Both the position numbers and the translations under genes were made by a program. This document shows, in pieces, positions 1-7,429 of a DNA stretch of 64,000 nucleotides. The notes under the pieces were generated by a model that searched no databases, was not told the DNA's origin, and saw only the letters and a program-made list of their open reading frames with translations. The stretch lies in contig CAVOKJ010000004.1 in NCBI GenBank assembly GCA_963696495.1, positions 558,001 to 622,000 of the forward strand, given 5' to 3'. Source of the DNA: Bog-756 sp963696495. Lineage in GTDB: Bacteria > Actinomycetota > Acidimicrobiia > Acidimicrobiales > RAAP-2. Position 1 is the stretch's first letter. Every line of letters begins with the position of its first letter.

Positions 1-1308
1 CGTCCAGCGGACGGGGTCGAGCCGGGGGCCCCGGCGCCACCACTCGACCGCCGGGGGGGCGAGGACCAACAGGGCGGACGCCCTCCGCCCCCGTCGACCG
101 AGCAGTGCGGCGGCGACGACGGCCGGCCCGCCCAGCATGGTGGCGGCCCGCCCGATCCCGACGAGGGTCCACCCCGCTCCGCCGGCGCTCCACCGGAGGG
201 ACTGGGCGAGCGGGATGCCACGACCTCCCGTGCTCCGGTCCAGGGCGACCGTCGACGCGGCCAGGCCGGCCACGGCCACCGCGGCGTGTCCGGTGAGCAC
301 CGCAGTGGCCACGAGCGTGGGCCACGGCCGCAGCTCGACAGGGGCGAGGCGGGCACCGTGGCGCCGGGCCAGGGGACCGGCCGACGTGCCGTAGCGGAAC
401 CGTCGGCCCAGCAGTCCTTTCCACGATCCCGGCTCGCTGTGGTGGACGACCACCGATGGCTCGTAGCGCACGCGCCATCCGCCGGCCGTCAGCCGCCAGA
501 CGAGGTCGACGTCCTCGCCGATGCTCAGGTCCGGGTCGAAGCCGCCGGGGAGCGCCGACCTCCTCACCACCAGCGCCGCGGTCGGCACGTAGCGGACCTG
601 GCGTTCGGGACCGACCTCGCTCGGCTCGGCGCCGAGGTCGAGGCACGAGCGGCCGTCCGCGTAGCGGCCGAGCACCGATCCGTCGGCGGGGATGCCGGGC
701 CGGGGTCGGATTCGCGGGGCCACCGCGCCGATGGTCGGGTCCTCGAACAGGGGCAGGAGCCGGTCCAGCCACCCGGGTGTGACCGTGCAGTCACTGTCCA
801 CGAAGGCGACCAGCTCGGTGGCGACGGCGCCGAGCGCCGCGTTGCGCGCCGCCGCCGGGCCCCCGTTGACCGTCCGCCTGATGACCCGGGCACCGTGATG
901 GGCACACACCCGGGCCACCGACTCCGGGTCGGCCGATGCGTCGTCGACCACCAGGACGTCGGCCCCGAGGGCCAGTGAGGCCAGGCACCGGTCGAGTTCG
1001 GCGGCGCGGTCGCGGGCGGGGACGACGACCGTCACGTTCCTTCGGACGGCCGTCCGTCCGGCGCCGGCCCACCGTGGATGGGCGATGCCCGCCTCCACCA
1101 GTCGGCCGCCCAGCTCGCGGGCGCCGGCGGGGAGGGCCCCGTCCGAGAGGAGCGCCCCGTCCGAGAGCAGGGCGGCGAGGGCGGCGACCCCGTCCCGGCT
1201 CAGCGTGATCAGCCGTCCCGGGTGGCCGCCGACGAGGACACTGCCCTCCTGGAACCGGCGCACCGACCGGTCCAGTTCGATCCCGAACCCGTCGGGCAGC
1301 GGGGTCAC
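1..1308 (-). CDS. mftF: Mycofactocin biosynthesis glycosyltransferase MftF (3' end cut by window)
   Basis: Translated from the GTG at 1308, this gives at least 436 residues and runs off the left edge, so the C-terminus is missing. A family 2 (GT-A) glycosyltransferase domain starts near residue 95, with VTVVVPARD, the VVDDAS segment, a DSD-type metal site (FVDSDCTV) and a GEDVDLVWR motif. Hydrophobic segments follow after about residue 330. MftF is known to add glucose units to the redox carrier premycofactocin. The GTG overlaps the TGA of the upstream SDR by 4 bp, so the genes are translationally coupled in the mft operon. An 18-bp tandem duplication near 1140-1175 repeats LLSDGA twice. Identification rests on both domain and operon position. 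Confidence 0.9.
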   Translation of the reverse strand, partial: MTPLPDGFGIELDRSVRRFQEGSVLVGGHPGRLITLSRDGVAALAALLSDGALLSDGALPAGARELGGRLVEAGIAHPRWAGAGRTAVRRNVTVVVPARDRAAELDRCLASLALGADVLVVDDASADPESVARVCAHHGARVIRRTVNGGPAAARNAALGAVATELVAFVDSDCTVTPGWLDRLLPLFEDPTIGAVAPRIRPRPGIPADGSVLGRYADGRSCLDLGAEPSEVGPERQVRYVPTAALVVRRSALPGGFDPDLSIGEDVDLVWRLTAGGWRVRYEPSVVVHHSEPGSWKGLLGRRFRYGTSAGPLARRHGARLAPVELRPWPTLVATAVLTGHAAVAVAGLAASTVALDRSTGGRGIPLAQSLRWSAGGAGWTLVGIGRAATMLGGPAVVAAALLGRRGRRASALLVLAPPAVEWWRRGPRLDPVRWT

Positions 1309-2129
1309 AACGAGAGGCCGCCGTCCACGGGGATCACCGCCCCGGTCAGCCCGCTGCTGTCGGGGCCGGCGAGCCACGCCAGCGCGGCAGCCACCTCCTC
1401 GGGGGCGAGCAGGCGCTTGATCGGCTGCTGGTCGGCGAATGCGGCGGAGGCCTCGAGCCCGTAGAGGCGGGCACTCTCGCCCAGGATGGCCGTGGCGGTC
1501 GAGCCGGGGCTGACGGCGTTGGCCGTGACCCCGGTGTCCGCCAGTTCGGCGGCCAGACCCCGGACCAGCCCGGCGACCCCGGCCTTGGCGGCCCCGTAGG
1601 CGGCGAGCAGGGGGAGCCCCCGGGTGGCGGCGGCCGAGGCGACGGCCAGGAATCGCCCGTGCCGGGGGAGCGGTCGGCGCATCAGCGCGGGGATGCCGAC
1701 GCGGGCGGCGGTGATCGGTCCTCCGAGGTCCACGTCGAGCACGGCGGCGAGTTGGTCGGCGGGCATCTCCCACAGCGGGACGCCGCCGGCGATGACCCCG
1801 GCGACCGCCACCATGGCGTCGAGGCCGCCGAACCGCTCCTCGGCCAGCGAGACGGCGGCGGCCATCCCGTCCTCGTCAGTGGTGTCGGCGAGGTGGGCGA
1901 CGACGGTCGCCGGACCGGCCGCGCCCGATCCGGACGTCACCGGCGAGAGGGTCAGGGCCGACTCGACGACGGCCTGCAGCTCGGTGGCGGTGCCCATGGC
2001 GTAGGGGAGCCGGGCGTCGTCGCCGTCCCGATCGACGGCCACCACCGACCAGCCCTCGCCGGCCAGTCTCCGGACCGTGGCGGCGCCGATCCCTCGGGCG
2101 GCACCGGTGACGACGGCCACCCGGCTCAT
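1305..2129 (-). CDS. Mycofactocin-coupled SDR family oxidoreductase
   Basis: 274-residue short-chain dehydrogenase. It has the TGxxxGxG nucleotide motif at residues 8-15 and an apparent catalytic set S165, Y178 and K182. Between the second and third strands there is an unusually long insertion, about residues 37-78, where a classical SDR has only a few residues. Such insertions are typical of SDRs that keep their NAD cofactor bound and need mycofactocin as external electron acceptor. It sits inside the mft operon: its ATG overlaps the TGA of mftE by 4 bp and its stop overlaps the mftF start. The likely role is mycofactocin-linked oxidation of an alcohol; the substrate is unknown. It is not MftG, which is a GMC-type flavoprotein. 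Confidence 0.85.
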   Translation of the reverse strand: MSRVAVVTGAARGIGAATVRRLAGEGWSVVAVDRDGDDARLPYAMGTATELQAVVESALTLSPVTSGSGAAGPATVVAHLADTTDEDGMAAAVSLAEERFGGLDAMVAVAGVIAGGVPLWEMPADQLAAVLDVDLGGPITAARVGIPALMRRPLPRHGRFLAVASAAATRGLPLLAAYGAAKAGVAGLVRGLAAELADTGVTANAVSPGSTATAILGESARLYGLEASAAFADQQPIKRLLAPEEVAAALAWLAGPDSSGLTGAVIPVDGGLSL

Positions 2130-2827
2130 CCGGGCACCCCGGTGGTCGCCCCTTCCTCCAGCCGTTCCACGAACCCCACCAGCTCGGCGGCCGCCTGATC
2201 CAGCAGGCGCAGACCCTCGTCGGCACCGGCGCCGGTGGGATCGCCGAGGACACCGTTCGGGCTCACCGACGCCACCCCCGACTCGGCCAGGATCGGCCAC
2301 AGGGTGGTCAGGGACCGCCGGTCCCCGGGCTCGGCCCGCCCGACGGCCACCCGTTCGGGTGCGATGGCCAGCATCAACGAGGTCTCGGTCCGGCCGGCAT
2401 GGAGATCGCCCCCCCACCGCGGTGACCAGGCCGCCACCGGGCGGCCCTCGGCGGTCAGCCGGTGGATCGCCCGCGACACCGGGACGGCGTTTCCGCCGTG
2501 GGTGGACACCACGACGACCCGGCCGAAGTGGATGGTGGCCGACCGCCCCAGCTCCACCAACAGGAGCTCGGTGGCGTCCTGTCCGATGGAGAGGGTCCCG
2601 GCGAACCCCTGGTGCTCGCCGCTCGACCCGTAGGCCACCGGCGGGGCGACCAGCAGCCGGCCCCGGCGGGCTGCGGCCCGGTCGGCGACGGCCCGGGCGA
2701 TGTCGGTGTCGGTGCTCACCGGCAGGTGGGGCCCGTGCTGCTCGGTGGAGCCCAGGGGGACGAGGAGTACGTCGTGCGCCGCCCGGCGGGACGCCTCGGG
2801 CCAGGCGATGGCGTCGAGCTCGCTCAC
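2126..2827 (-). CDS. mftE: Mycofactocin peptidase MftE (creatininase family)
   Basis: 233 residues from the GTG at 2827; an in-frame GTG at 2863 would add 12 residues. Creatininase-type metal ligands are visible: PLGSTEQHGPHLP around residues 24-36 (E29, H31), D40, and a later STHGGN motif. MftE cleaves the MftC-modified MftA precursor to release the C-terminal Val-Tyr-derived AHDP. It follows mftC with a gap of about 40 bp and overlaps the SDR by 4 bp. In the canonical mycobacterial order mftD would lie between mftC and mftE, but there is no room for it here. Confidence 0.9.
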   Translation of the reverse strand: MSELDAIAWPEASRRAAHDVLLVPLGSTEQHGPHLPVSTDTDIARAVADRAAARRGRLLVAPPVAYGSSGEHQGFAGTLSIGQDATELLLVELGRSATIHFGRVVVVSTHGGNAVPVSRAIHRLTAEGRPVAAWSPRWGGDLHAGRTETSLMLAIAPERVAVGRAEPGDRRSLTTLWPILAESGVASVSPNGVLGDPTGAGADEGLRLLDQAAAELVGFVERLEEGATTGVPG

Positions 2828-2868
2828 CGGCCCGGTGGCCGTTCCACCGGGGGCAGGGTCCACCGGGA

Positions 2869-4113
2869 TCAGCGCGCCGGGGCGCCGGGCTCGAAGGCGG
2901 CGAGCGGGCTCTCGTCGCAGGCCCGGTCCGGGCGACGGGGGAGCAGGGCCACGGCCACCCGCTCGCCGCCGGACCCGGCATCGGCCCGACGGGGTCGACG
3001 GGAGTGGTCGAGGGACGGCCTGGGCGGACTGGTGTCCCCCCTGGCGGACAGCGAGCGCTCCCCGTGGCCGAGCACGCACTCGGGATCGGGCCCGTCCAGC
3101 GGGAGCCCGGTGAAGAACTTCGCCGCCATGCAGCCCCCCCGGCAGGCGTCGTAGTGGCCACAGGAGCCGCAGGCGCCGGCACTCTGGGGTCGGCGGAGCT
3201 CGGTGAACAGGGCCGAGTTGCGCCACACCTCGGCGAAGCCACCCGGCGAGCGCACGTTGCCGGCCAGGAACTCCTCGTGGATGGCGAACGGGCAGGCGTA
3301 GACATCGCCGACCGGGTCGACCAGACAGACGACCCGTCCCGCCCCGCAGAGGTTGAGTCCGGGCAGCGACTCACCGAAGCCGGCGAGGTGGAAGAAGGAG
3401 TCGCCGGTGAGGACGTCCTCACCGTGGGCCACCAGCCAGTCGTAGAGGGCCCGCTGCTGGTCGGCCGTGGGGTGGAGCTCGTCCCAGACGTCGGCACCGC
3501 GGCCGGACGGCCGCAGCCTGGTGAGGCGGAGCTGGGCCCCGAAGCGGTCGGCGAGCGCCTTGAAGGCGTCGAGCTGGCCGACGTTGTGGCGGGTGACCAC
3601 CACCGACAGCTTGAAGCCGCCGAAGCCGGCGTCGGCCAGCCGGCCCATGGCGGTGAGGGCCGTGGCGTAGGACCCCACCCCGCGCACGGCGTCGTTGACC
3701 GGGGCCGTCGCCCCGTCGAGCGAGATCTGCACGTCCACGTAGTCGCTGGCCGCCAGTCGGGCGGCCACCTCCTCGGTGATGCGTGAGCCGTTGGTGGAGA
3801 ACTTCACCCCCACGTGGTGCGCGGTGGCGTGGTCGACCAGCTCCCAGAAGTCGGAGCGGACGGTCGGCTCGCCGCCCCCGATGTTCACATAGAAGATCTG
3901 CATGCGCTCGAACTCCTCGATCACCGCCTTGCACTCGGCGGTGGTCAGCTCGTCCGGGTCGCGGCGCCCCGAGCTCGACAGGCAGTGCACGCAGGCCAGG
4001 TTGCAGGCGTAGGTCAGCTCCCACGTGAGGCAGATCGGGGCGTCCAACCCCTGCTCGAACCGCTCCGCCAGCCGGCCGACGGAGCCGCCGGGGCGCTCAC
4101 CGACGAGGGTCAC
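2869..4113 (-). CDS. mftC: Mycofactocin radical SAM maturase MftC
   Basis: 414 residues from a GTG that overlaps the mftB stop by 4 bp. The radical-SAM CxxxCxxC motif is C37, C41 and C44 (YACNLACVHC), followed by the GGGEPT motif. The C-terminal SPASM region carries many Cys, including CGAGRVVC, YACPF and CGSCGHYDACRGGC, as expected for auxiliary Fe-S clusters. A Pro/Arg-rich tail of about 65 residues follows. MftC oxidatively decarboxylates the C-terminal Tyr of MftA and cross-links it to the preceding Val; the MftA gene here ends in Val-Tyr, so enzyme and substrate match. Cytoplasmic. Confidence 0.95.
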   Translation of the reverse strand: MTLVGERPGGSVGRLAERFEQGLDAPICLTWELTYACNLACVHCLSSSGRRDPDELTTAECKAVIEEFERMQIFYVNIGGGEPTVRSDFWELVDHATAHHVGVKFSTNGSRITEEVAARLAASDYVDVQISLDGATAPVNDAVRGVGSYATALTAMGRLADAGFGGFKLSVVVTRHNVGQLDAFKALADRFGAQLRLTRLRPSGRGADVWDELHPTADQQRALYDWLVAHGEDVLTGDSFFHLAGFGESLPGLNLCGAGRVVCLVDPVGDVYACPFAIHEEFLAGNVRSPGGFAEVWRNSALFTELRRPQSAGACGSCGHYDACRGGCMAAKFFTGLPLDGPDPECVLGHGERSLSARGDTSPPRPSLDHSRRPRRADAGSGGERVAVALLPRRPDRACDESPLAAFEPGAPAR

Positions 4114-4412
4114 GACGCCTCACGCTCGCAGATCATCCCCGAGGCGGCCAGGGTGGCCAGTGCCCGTTCGTAGGTGGCCAGCTCCTCCTCGGCGACCCCC
4201 GCCACCCGACAGGCGTCGCGCCCGGTCGGCTGGTCGGCCAGGGACTCGACCACCGTGAGGAGCATCCGGCTCTTCAGGAAGGAGAGCCGTCGGGTGCCGA
4301 AGTGGTAGGCCAGCGCCCCGAACGACTCGGGACGGAGGGACACCAGGGGATGGAGCGTCCACGGGCGCGTTCCGTCGAAGGTGGGACTGCCGTTGCGCTG
4401 CTCGGGTGGCAT
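4110..4412 (-). CDS. mftB: Mycofactocin precursor chaperone MftB (RRE protein)
   Basis: 100 residues from the ATG at 4412, which lies 16 bp after the mftA stop; longer in-frame starts would overlap mftA and look like shadow sequence. It begins with a WTLHPLVSLRPESFGALAYH segment typical of small PqqD-like RiPP recognition element proteins, then a helical C-terminal half. MftB binds the MftA peptide and presents it to MftC. It is co-directional with mftA and mftC and overlaps mftC by 4 bp. The Shine-Dalgarno is weak, which suggests coupling to mftA translation. Confidence 0.9.
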   Translation of the reverse strand: MPPEQRNGSPTFDGTRPWTLHPLVSLRPESFGALAYHFGTRRLSFLKSRMLLTVVESLADQPTGRDACRVAGVAEEELATYERALATLAASGMICEREAS

Positions 4413-4428
4413 CGGTTCGCCGTGGGGG

Positions 4429-4599
4429 TCAGTAGACGCCGCACATGCCGTCGATGGACACGTCCTCGACCAGCAGGTCCTCCTCGACCAGCTCGGGGTT
4501 CCCCGGTGCGTCGACGGTCTGTTCCGCCGGCGCCACGACGGCGTCACGGTCGTCGACGGCGGCTCCGCCGGTGGTCGGGACCGAGGTGGTGGTGGTCAT
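4429..4599 (-). CDS. mftA: Mycofactocin precursor peptide MftA
   Basis: 56-residue precursor. It starts with a Thr-rich MTTTTSVPTT, has an acidic middle (VEEDLLVEDV) and ends in IDGMCGVY, the hallmark MftA C-terminus. The last two residues, Val-Tyr, become the mycofactocin core. A good ribosome site (AGGAG, about 6 nt before the ATG) is present, as expected for a precursor that must be made in excess over its enzymes. It is the first gene of the leftward mft operon and faces mftR across a 122-bp divergent region. The length and the terminal motif make this a firm call. Confidence 0.97.
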   Translation of the reverse strand: MTTTTSVPTTGGAAVDDRDAVVAPAEQTVDAPGNPELVEEDLLVEDVSIDGMCGVY

Positions 4600-4630
4600 G
4601 AGCGCTCCTGTCTGCGTGGGTGGGGCGCCG

Positions 4631-4656
4631 GGCCGGCCTGCGATCGACGGCCGGCC
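4631..4656. repeat. 8-bp inverted repeat (GGCCGGCC) in the mftA leader region
   Basis: Two perfect GGCCGGCC arms (4631-4638 and 4649-4656) flank a 10-nt spacer with a central CGATCG. It lies 32 bp upstream of the mftA start, so it would be either in the mftA 5' untranslated region, forming a strong hairpin, or an operator. Function is not shown by sequence alone. Confidence 0.5.
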
Positions 4657-4683
4657 GCCTGCGCCCGGTGGTGGGACAACGGG

Positions 4684-4716
4684 TTCCAATTTATAGCACT
4701 CGATGTCAAAATGGAA
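4684..4716. promoter_or_regulatory. AT-rich divergent mftA/mftR promoter with candidate MftR operator
   Basis: This is one of the few AT-rich islands in the window. An imperfect inverted repeat, TTCCAATTT (4684-4692) and AAAATGGAA (4708-4716), matches at 8 of 9 positions with a 15-nt spacer. The leftward strand contains TATAAAT and TTGACA-like sequences, although their spacing does not make a consensus sigma-70 promoter. TetR regulators usually bind such inverted repeats in the divergent promoter they share with their target, so this is the best candidate MftR site (inference). Confidence 0.45.
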
Positions 4717-4721
4717 GCCTG

Positions 4722-5354
4722 ATGGACGCCCCAGCGCAGACGGGGGAGGCCCCCCCGGTGGAAGTGGCCCGGGGCCGTCGCCCCAGCACGACCCGCCAGG
4801 AGGTGGCCCGGGCCGCCCTCGAGCTGTTCAGCCGGAACGGGTACGACGAGACCACGGTGGACCAGATCGCCGAGGCGGTGGGGGTGAGCAGGCGCACCTT
4901 CTTCCGCTACTTCGACTCCAAGCGGGACGTGGTCTGGGGGGAGTTCGACGCCGAGCTGGGGCGGCTGCGCGACCAGCTCGAGGCGGCGCCGGGCGACCAG
5001 CCGATGATGGACGGCCTCCGGCTGGCCGTGGTCGCCACCAACCGGTTCAGCGCACCCGAGCTGGCCGAGCTGCGGATCAGGATCGGTCTGATCAGCACCG
5101 TCCCCACCCTGATCGCCCACTCGGCGGTCCGCAACGGCGAGTGGTGCGACGTGGTCGCCGACTTCGTGGCCGGCCGGATCGGCGGCTCCGCCGACGACCT
5201 GGGACCCCAGACGGTGGCCCGGGCCGCACTCGGCGCCGCCGTCGCCGCCTTCAACCACTGGGTCGCCGACGGCACCCAGGACCTGTCCGCCGAGGTGGAC
5301 CGGGCCTTCCGTCTGCTCGCCACCGGGTTCGACCAGGAACGCATGGGTGGGTGA
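4722..5354 (+). CDS. mftR: Mycofactocin system TetR-family regulator MftR
   Basis: 210 residues from the ATG at 4722, with GGAAG just upstream. An N-terminal TetR helix-turn-helix spans about residues 20-70 (ALELFSRNGYDETTVDQIAE, then VSRRTFFRYFDSK). The rest is a helical ligand-binding domain. MftR in mycobacteria responds to long-chain acyl-CoAs and represses the mft operon. Here it is divergent from mftA, the usual arrangement, so autoregulation through the shared promoter is likely. Confidence 0.9.
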   Translation: MDAPAQTGEAPPVEVARGRRPSTTRQEVARAALELFSRNGYDETTVDQIAEAVGVSRRTFFRYFDSKRDVVWGEFDAELGRLRDQLEAAPGDQPMMDGLRLAVVATNRFSAPELAELRIRIGLISTVPTLIAHSAVRNGEWCDVVADFVAGRIGGSADDLGPQTVARAALGAAVAAFNHWVADGTQDLSAEVDRAFRLLATGFDQERMGG

Positions 5355-5424
5355 GCGGACGTCGCCGACCTCGGTAGGCTCGACGGGGCCGCGCCGTCGG
5401 CGCGATGCTGGACCAGTTCGATCG

Positions 5425-5441
5425 GGCACCCGCCGGGTGTC
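5425..5441. repeat. Short hairpin upstream of the alcohol dehydrogenase
   Basis: GGCACCC (5425-5431) and GGGTGTC (5435-5441) can form a 7-bp stem with one G-U pair and a 3-nt loop. It sits between the mftR stop and the strong ribosome site of the next gene (AGGGGAGG at 5448-5455). It could attenuate readthrough from mftR or be an operator; there is no T tract. Confidence 0.35.
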
Positions 5442-5463
5442 GTGAAAAGGGGAGGATCACCCT

Positions 5464-6615
5464 ATGAAGACCCGCGCTGCTGTCTGCTCTGGCTTGAACG
5501 AGCCCTGGAAGGTCGAGGAGGTGGACATCGATCCCCCGGGCCCGCACGAAGTGGTCGTGCAGATGGCCTATGCGGGCATGTGCCACTCCGACGAGCACCT
5601 CCGCACGGGTGACATGAGCGCCCCCGAGGAGGTCCTGTCGGTCTTCGGCGTGGACTCGATGTTCCCGATGATCGGTGGCCACGAGGGCGCGGGCGTCGTG
5701 GTCGAGGTCGGCCCCTTGGTCGAGTCGCTGGCGGTCGGCGACCATGTCGCCGCCTCGTTCATCCCGGCCTGCGGGCGCTGCTTCTGGTGCGCATCGGGAC
5801 GCCAGTACCTGTGCGACCTCGGGATGACCATCCTGGCCGGTCCCATGATGAGCGACGGCCAGTGGCGCTACCACCTGGACGGCCAGACGGTGAACCGGAT
5901 GACCCAGCTGGGCACGTTCTCCGAGTCGGTGTTGGCCAACGAGGCCTCGTTGGTGAAGGTCGATCCCAACGTGTCCCTGAAGGCCGCCGCCCTGATCAGC
6001 TGCGGGATCTCCACCGGCTTCGGGTCGGCCGTCGACCGGGCCAAGGTCAAGCCGGGTGAGACCGTCGTGGTCGTCGGCTGTGGGGGAGTCGGTTCCGGAG
6101 CCGTCCAGGGTGCGAGGCTCGCCGGTGCCCGCCAGATCATCGCCGTCGACCCGTTGCCCTTCAAGGTGGAGAAGGCCAAGCAGATCGGTGCCACCCACGG
6201 GGCCGCATCCATCCTCGAGGCCAACCTGCTGCTCCCGGAGCTGACCGAGGGACGGATGGCCGACGTCGTCATCCTCACCCCGGGCGTGCTGACCGGGGAC
6301 CTGGTGGCCCCCGCGCTGGCCCTGGCCTCCAAGGACGGGCGGGTGGTGGCCACGGCCATCGCCCCCTTCAACCAGGACGAGGTGAACCTCAACCTGTTCA
6401 ACTTCGCCATGTTCAACCAGTCGCTGCTCGGAACGGTGTTCGGCTCGTGCAGCCCGCGGGTGCAGATCCCGAACCTGCTCCGCCTCTACGAGGCCGGGCT
6501 GCTCGAGATCGACGGGCTGATCACCCAGGAGTACACCCTCGACGAGGTCCAGAACGGCTACGACGACCTCGCCGCCGGCACCAACGTGCGGGGCGTCGTG
6601 CGGTTCGCCGGCTGA
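5464..6615 (+). CDS. NDMA-dependent (mycofactocin-linked) zinc alcohol dehydrogenase
   Basis: 383 residues, medium-chain dehydrogenase. Catalytic zinc ligands are C40 and H73-E74. The structural zinc cysteines are C103, C106, C109 and C117. A Rossmann VVGCGGVGSG motif lies near residues 203-212. The sequence matches the NDMA-dependent alcohol dehydrogenase family, whose members keep NAD tightly bound and are reoxidised by mycofactocin in vivo. Its place immediately after mftR, with a strong Shine-Dalgarno (AGGGGAGG, 8 nt spacing), supports that link. Likely role: oxidation of a primary alcohol to an aldehyde, feeding electrons into the mycofactocin pool. Confidence 0.88.
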   Translation: MKTRAAVCSGLNEPWKVEEVDIDPPGPHEVVVQMAYAGMCHSDEHLRTGDMSAPEEVLSVFGVDSMFPMIGGHEGAGVVVEVGPLVESLAVGDHVAASFIPACGRCFWCASGRQYLCDLGMTILAGPMMSDGQWRYHLDGQTVNRMTQLGTFSESVLANEASLVKVDPNVSLKAAALISCGISTGFGSAVDRAKVKPGETVVVVGCGGVGSGAVQGARLAGARQIIAVDPLPFKVEKAKQIGATHGAASILEANLLLPELTEGRMADVVILTPGVLTGDLVAPALALASKDGRVVATAIAPFNQDEVNLNLFNFAMFNQSLLGTVFGSCSPRVQIPNLLRLYEAGLLEIDGLITQEYTLDEVQNGYDDLAAGTNVRGVVRFAG

Positions 6616-6627
6616 CCGCCGCCCGCT

Positions 6628-6712
6628 GCTGATCGCCGTACACCGCTGATCGACGCCCACCGCCGATCGACGTACACGATTGATCGACGCTCACCTGTGA
6701 TCGACGCGCCCG
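6628..6712. repeat. Five 17-bp tandem repeats, core TGATCGACG
   Basis: Five head-to-tail units of exactly 17 bp start at 6628, 6645, 6662, 6679 and 6696. All share a core close to TGATCGACG followed by CAC in most copies; each contains GATC. The copies differ at 3-6 positions, so they are old or under selection on the core only. They lie between the alcohol dehydrogenase stop and the rpiB promoter, in a 284-bp gap with no gene. The array resembles iterons or clustered regulator sites; no function can be assigned. Confidence 0.8.
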
Positions 6713-6887
6713 CCGGCACCGGTGCGGAGGGCGGCGCTGCGGGGAGGCGGCGTGCCGGTTCGGATTCCCGATGCGGTCAGGGGCGCCGGTTCGACGGGCG
6801 CGCCCGTCCGGCTGGCGCGCCCGTCCGGCTGGCGCCGGCGTCGCGGATCGTGTGGGCCGACCGAGCGCGGTTCGCCCCGAAGCTGCC

Positions 6888-6893
6888 TAGTGT
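6888..6893 (+). promoter_or_regulatory. Leaderless-type -10 box of rpiB (TAGTGT)
   Basis: TAGTGT fits the actinobacterial TANNNT -10 pattern and ends 6 nt before the rpiB ATG. Transcription would start at or next to the A of the start codon. No Shine-Dalgarno is visible, consistent with leaderless translation. Confidence 0.55.
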
Positions 6894-6899
6894 GTCCCC

Positions 6900-7376
6900 A
6901 TGCGCCTGGTGATCGGCTCGGACCATGCCGGATTCGTCCTGAAGGGCAGCGTCATCCGGCACCTCGACGAGGGTGGCCACGAGGTCGAGGACATCGGGAC
7001 GTACTCCGAGGAGCCCGTCGACTACCCGCCCATCTGTGCCGACGTCGCCAGGCGGGTGCTCCGGGGCCAGGGCCGATTCGGCATCGTCATCGGCGGCAGC
7101 GGCCAGGGGGAGGCCATCGCCGCCAACAAGGTCCGCGGATCGAGGGCGGCGCTCTGCCACGACGAGTACACCGCACGCTTCGCCAGACGGCACAACGACG
7201 CCAACGTGCTGTCGCTCGGTGCCCGGGTGGTCGCCACCGAACTGGCCCTCGATATCGTCGACGTGTTCCTGGCCACCGAGTTCGAGGGTGGCCGTCACGT
7301 GGCCCGGATCGAGGAGCTGACGGCCATCGAGGACGAGGAGTGTGGCTCGAGCGGCTCGTCGACGGCGCCGCATTGA
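6900..7376 (+). CDS. rpiB: Ribose-5-phosphate isomerase B (RpiB/LacA/LacB family)
   Basis: 158 residues. The N-terminal SDHAGF motif (residues 7-12) and the GGSGQGEAIAANK loop (66-78) define the RpiB family. E71 occupies the place of the catalytic Cys of E. coli RpiB, as in the mycobacterial enzymes that use Glu. Reaction: interconversion of ribose-5-phosphate and ribulose-5-phosphate in the pentose phosphate pathway. The gene is probably leaderless. The C-terminal 15-20 residues are Ser/Glu-rich and non-conserved. Confidence 0.88.
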   Translation: MRLVIGSDHAGFVLKGSVIRHLDEGGHEVEDIGTYSEEPVDYPPICADVARRVLRGQGRFGIVIGGSGQGEAIAANKVRGSRAALCHDEYTARFARRHNDANVLSLGARVVATELALDIVDVFLATEFEGGRHVARIEELTAIEDEECGSSGSSTAPH

Positions 7377-7429
7377 CGGGCCTCCCGTCGGACGACGCGC
7401 CAGTCCCCGGGGAGGGTTCGGCGACACCG

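Noticed and set aside
1305..3497. 730-codon ORF apparently fusing SDR to a long N-terminus
   Set aside because: The upstream part is out-of-frame mftC/mftE sequence; the SDR start at 2129 overlaps the mftE stop in the usual coupled way.
6628..6712. CRISPR array
   Set aside because: Units are 17 bp, contiguous, without spacers, and no cas gene is nearby.
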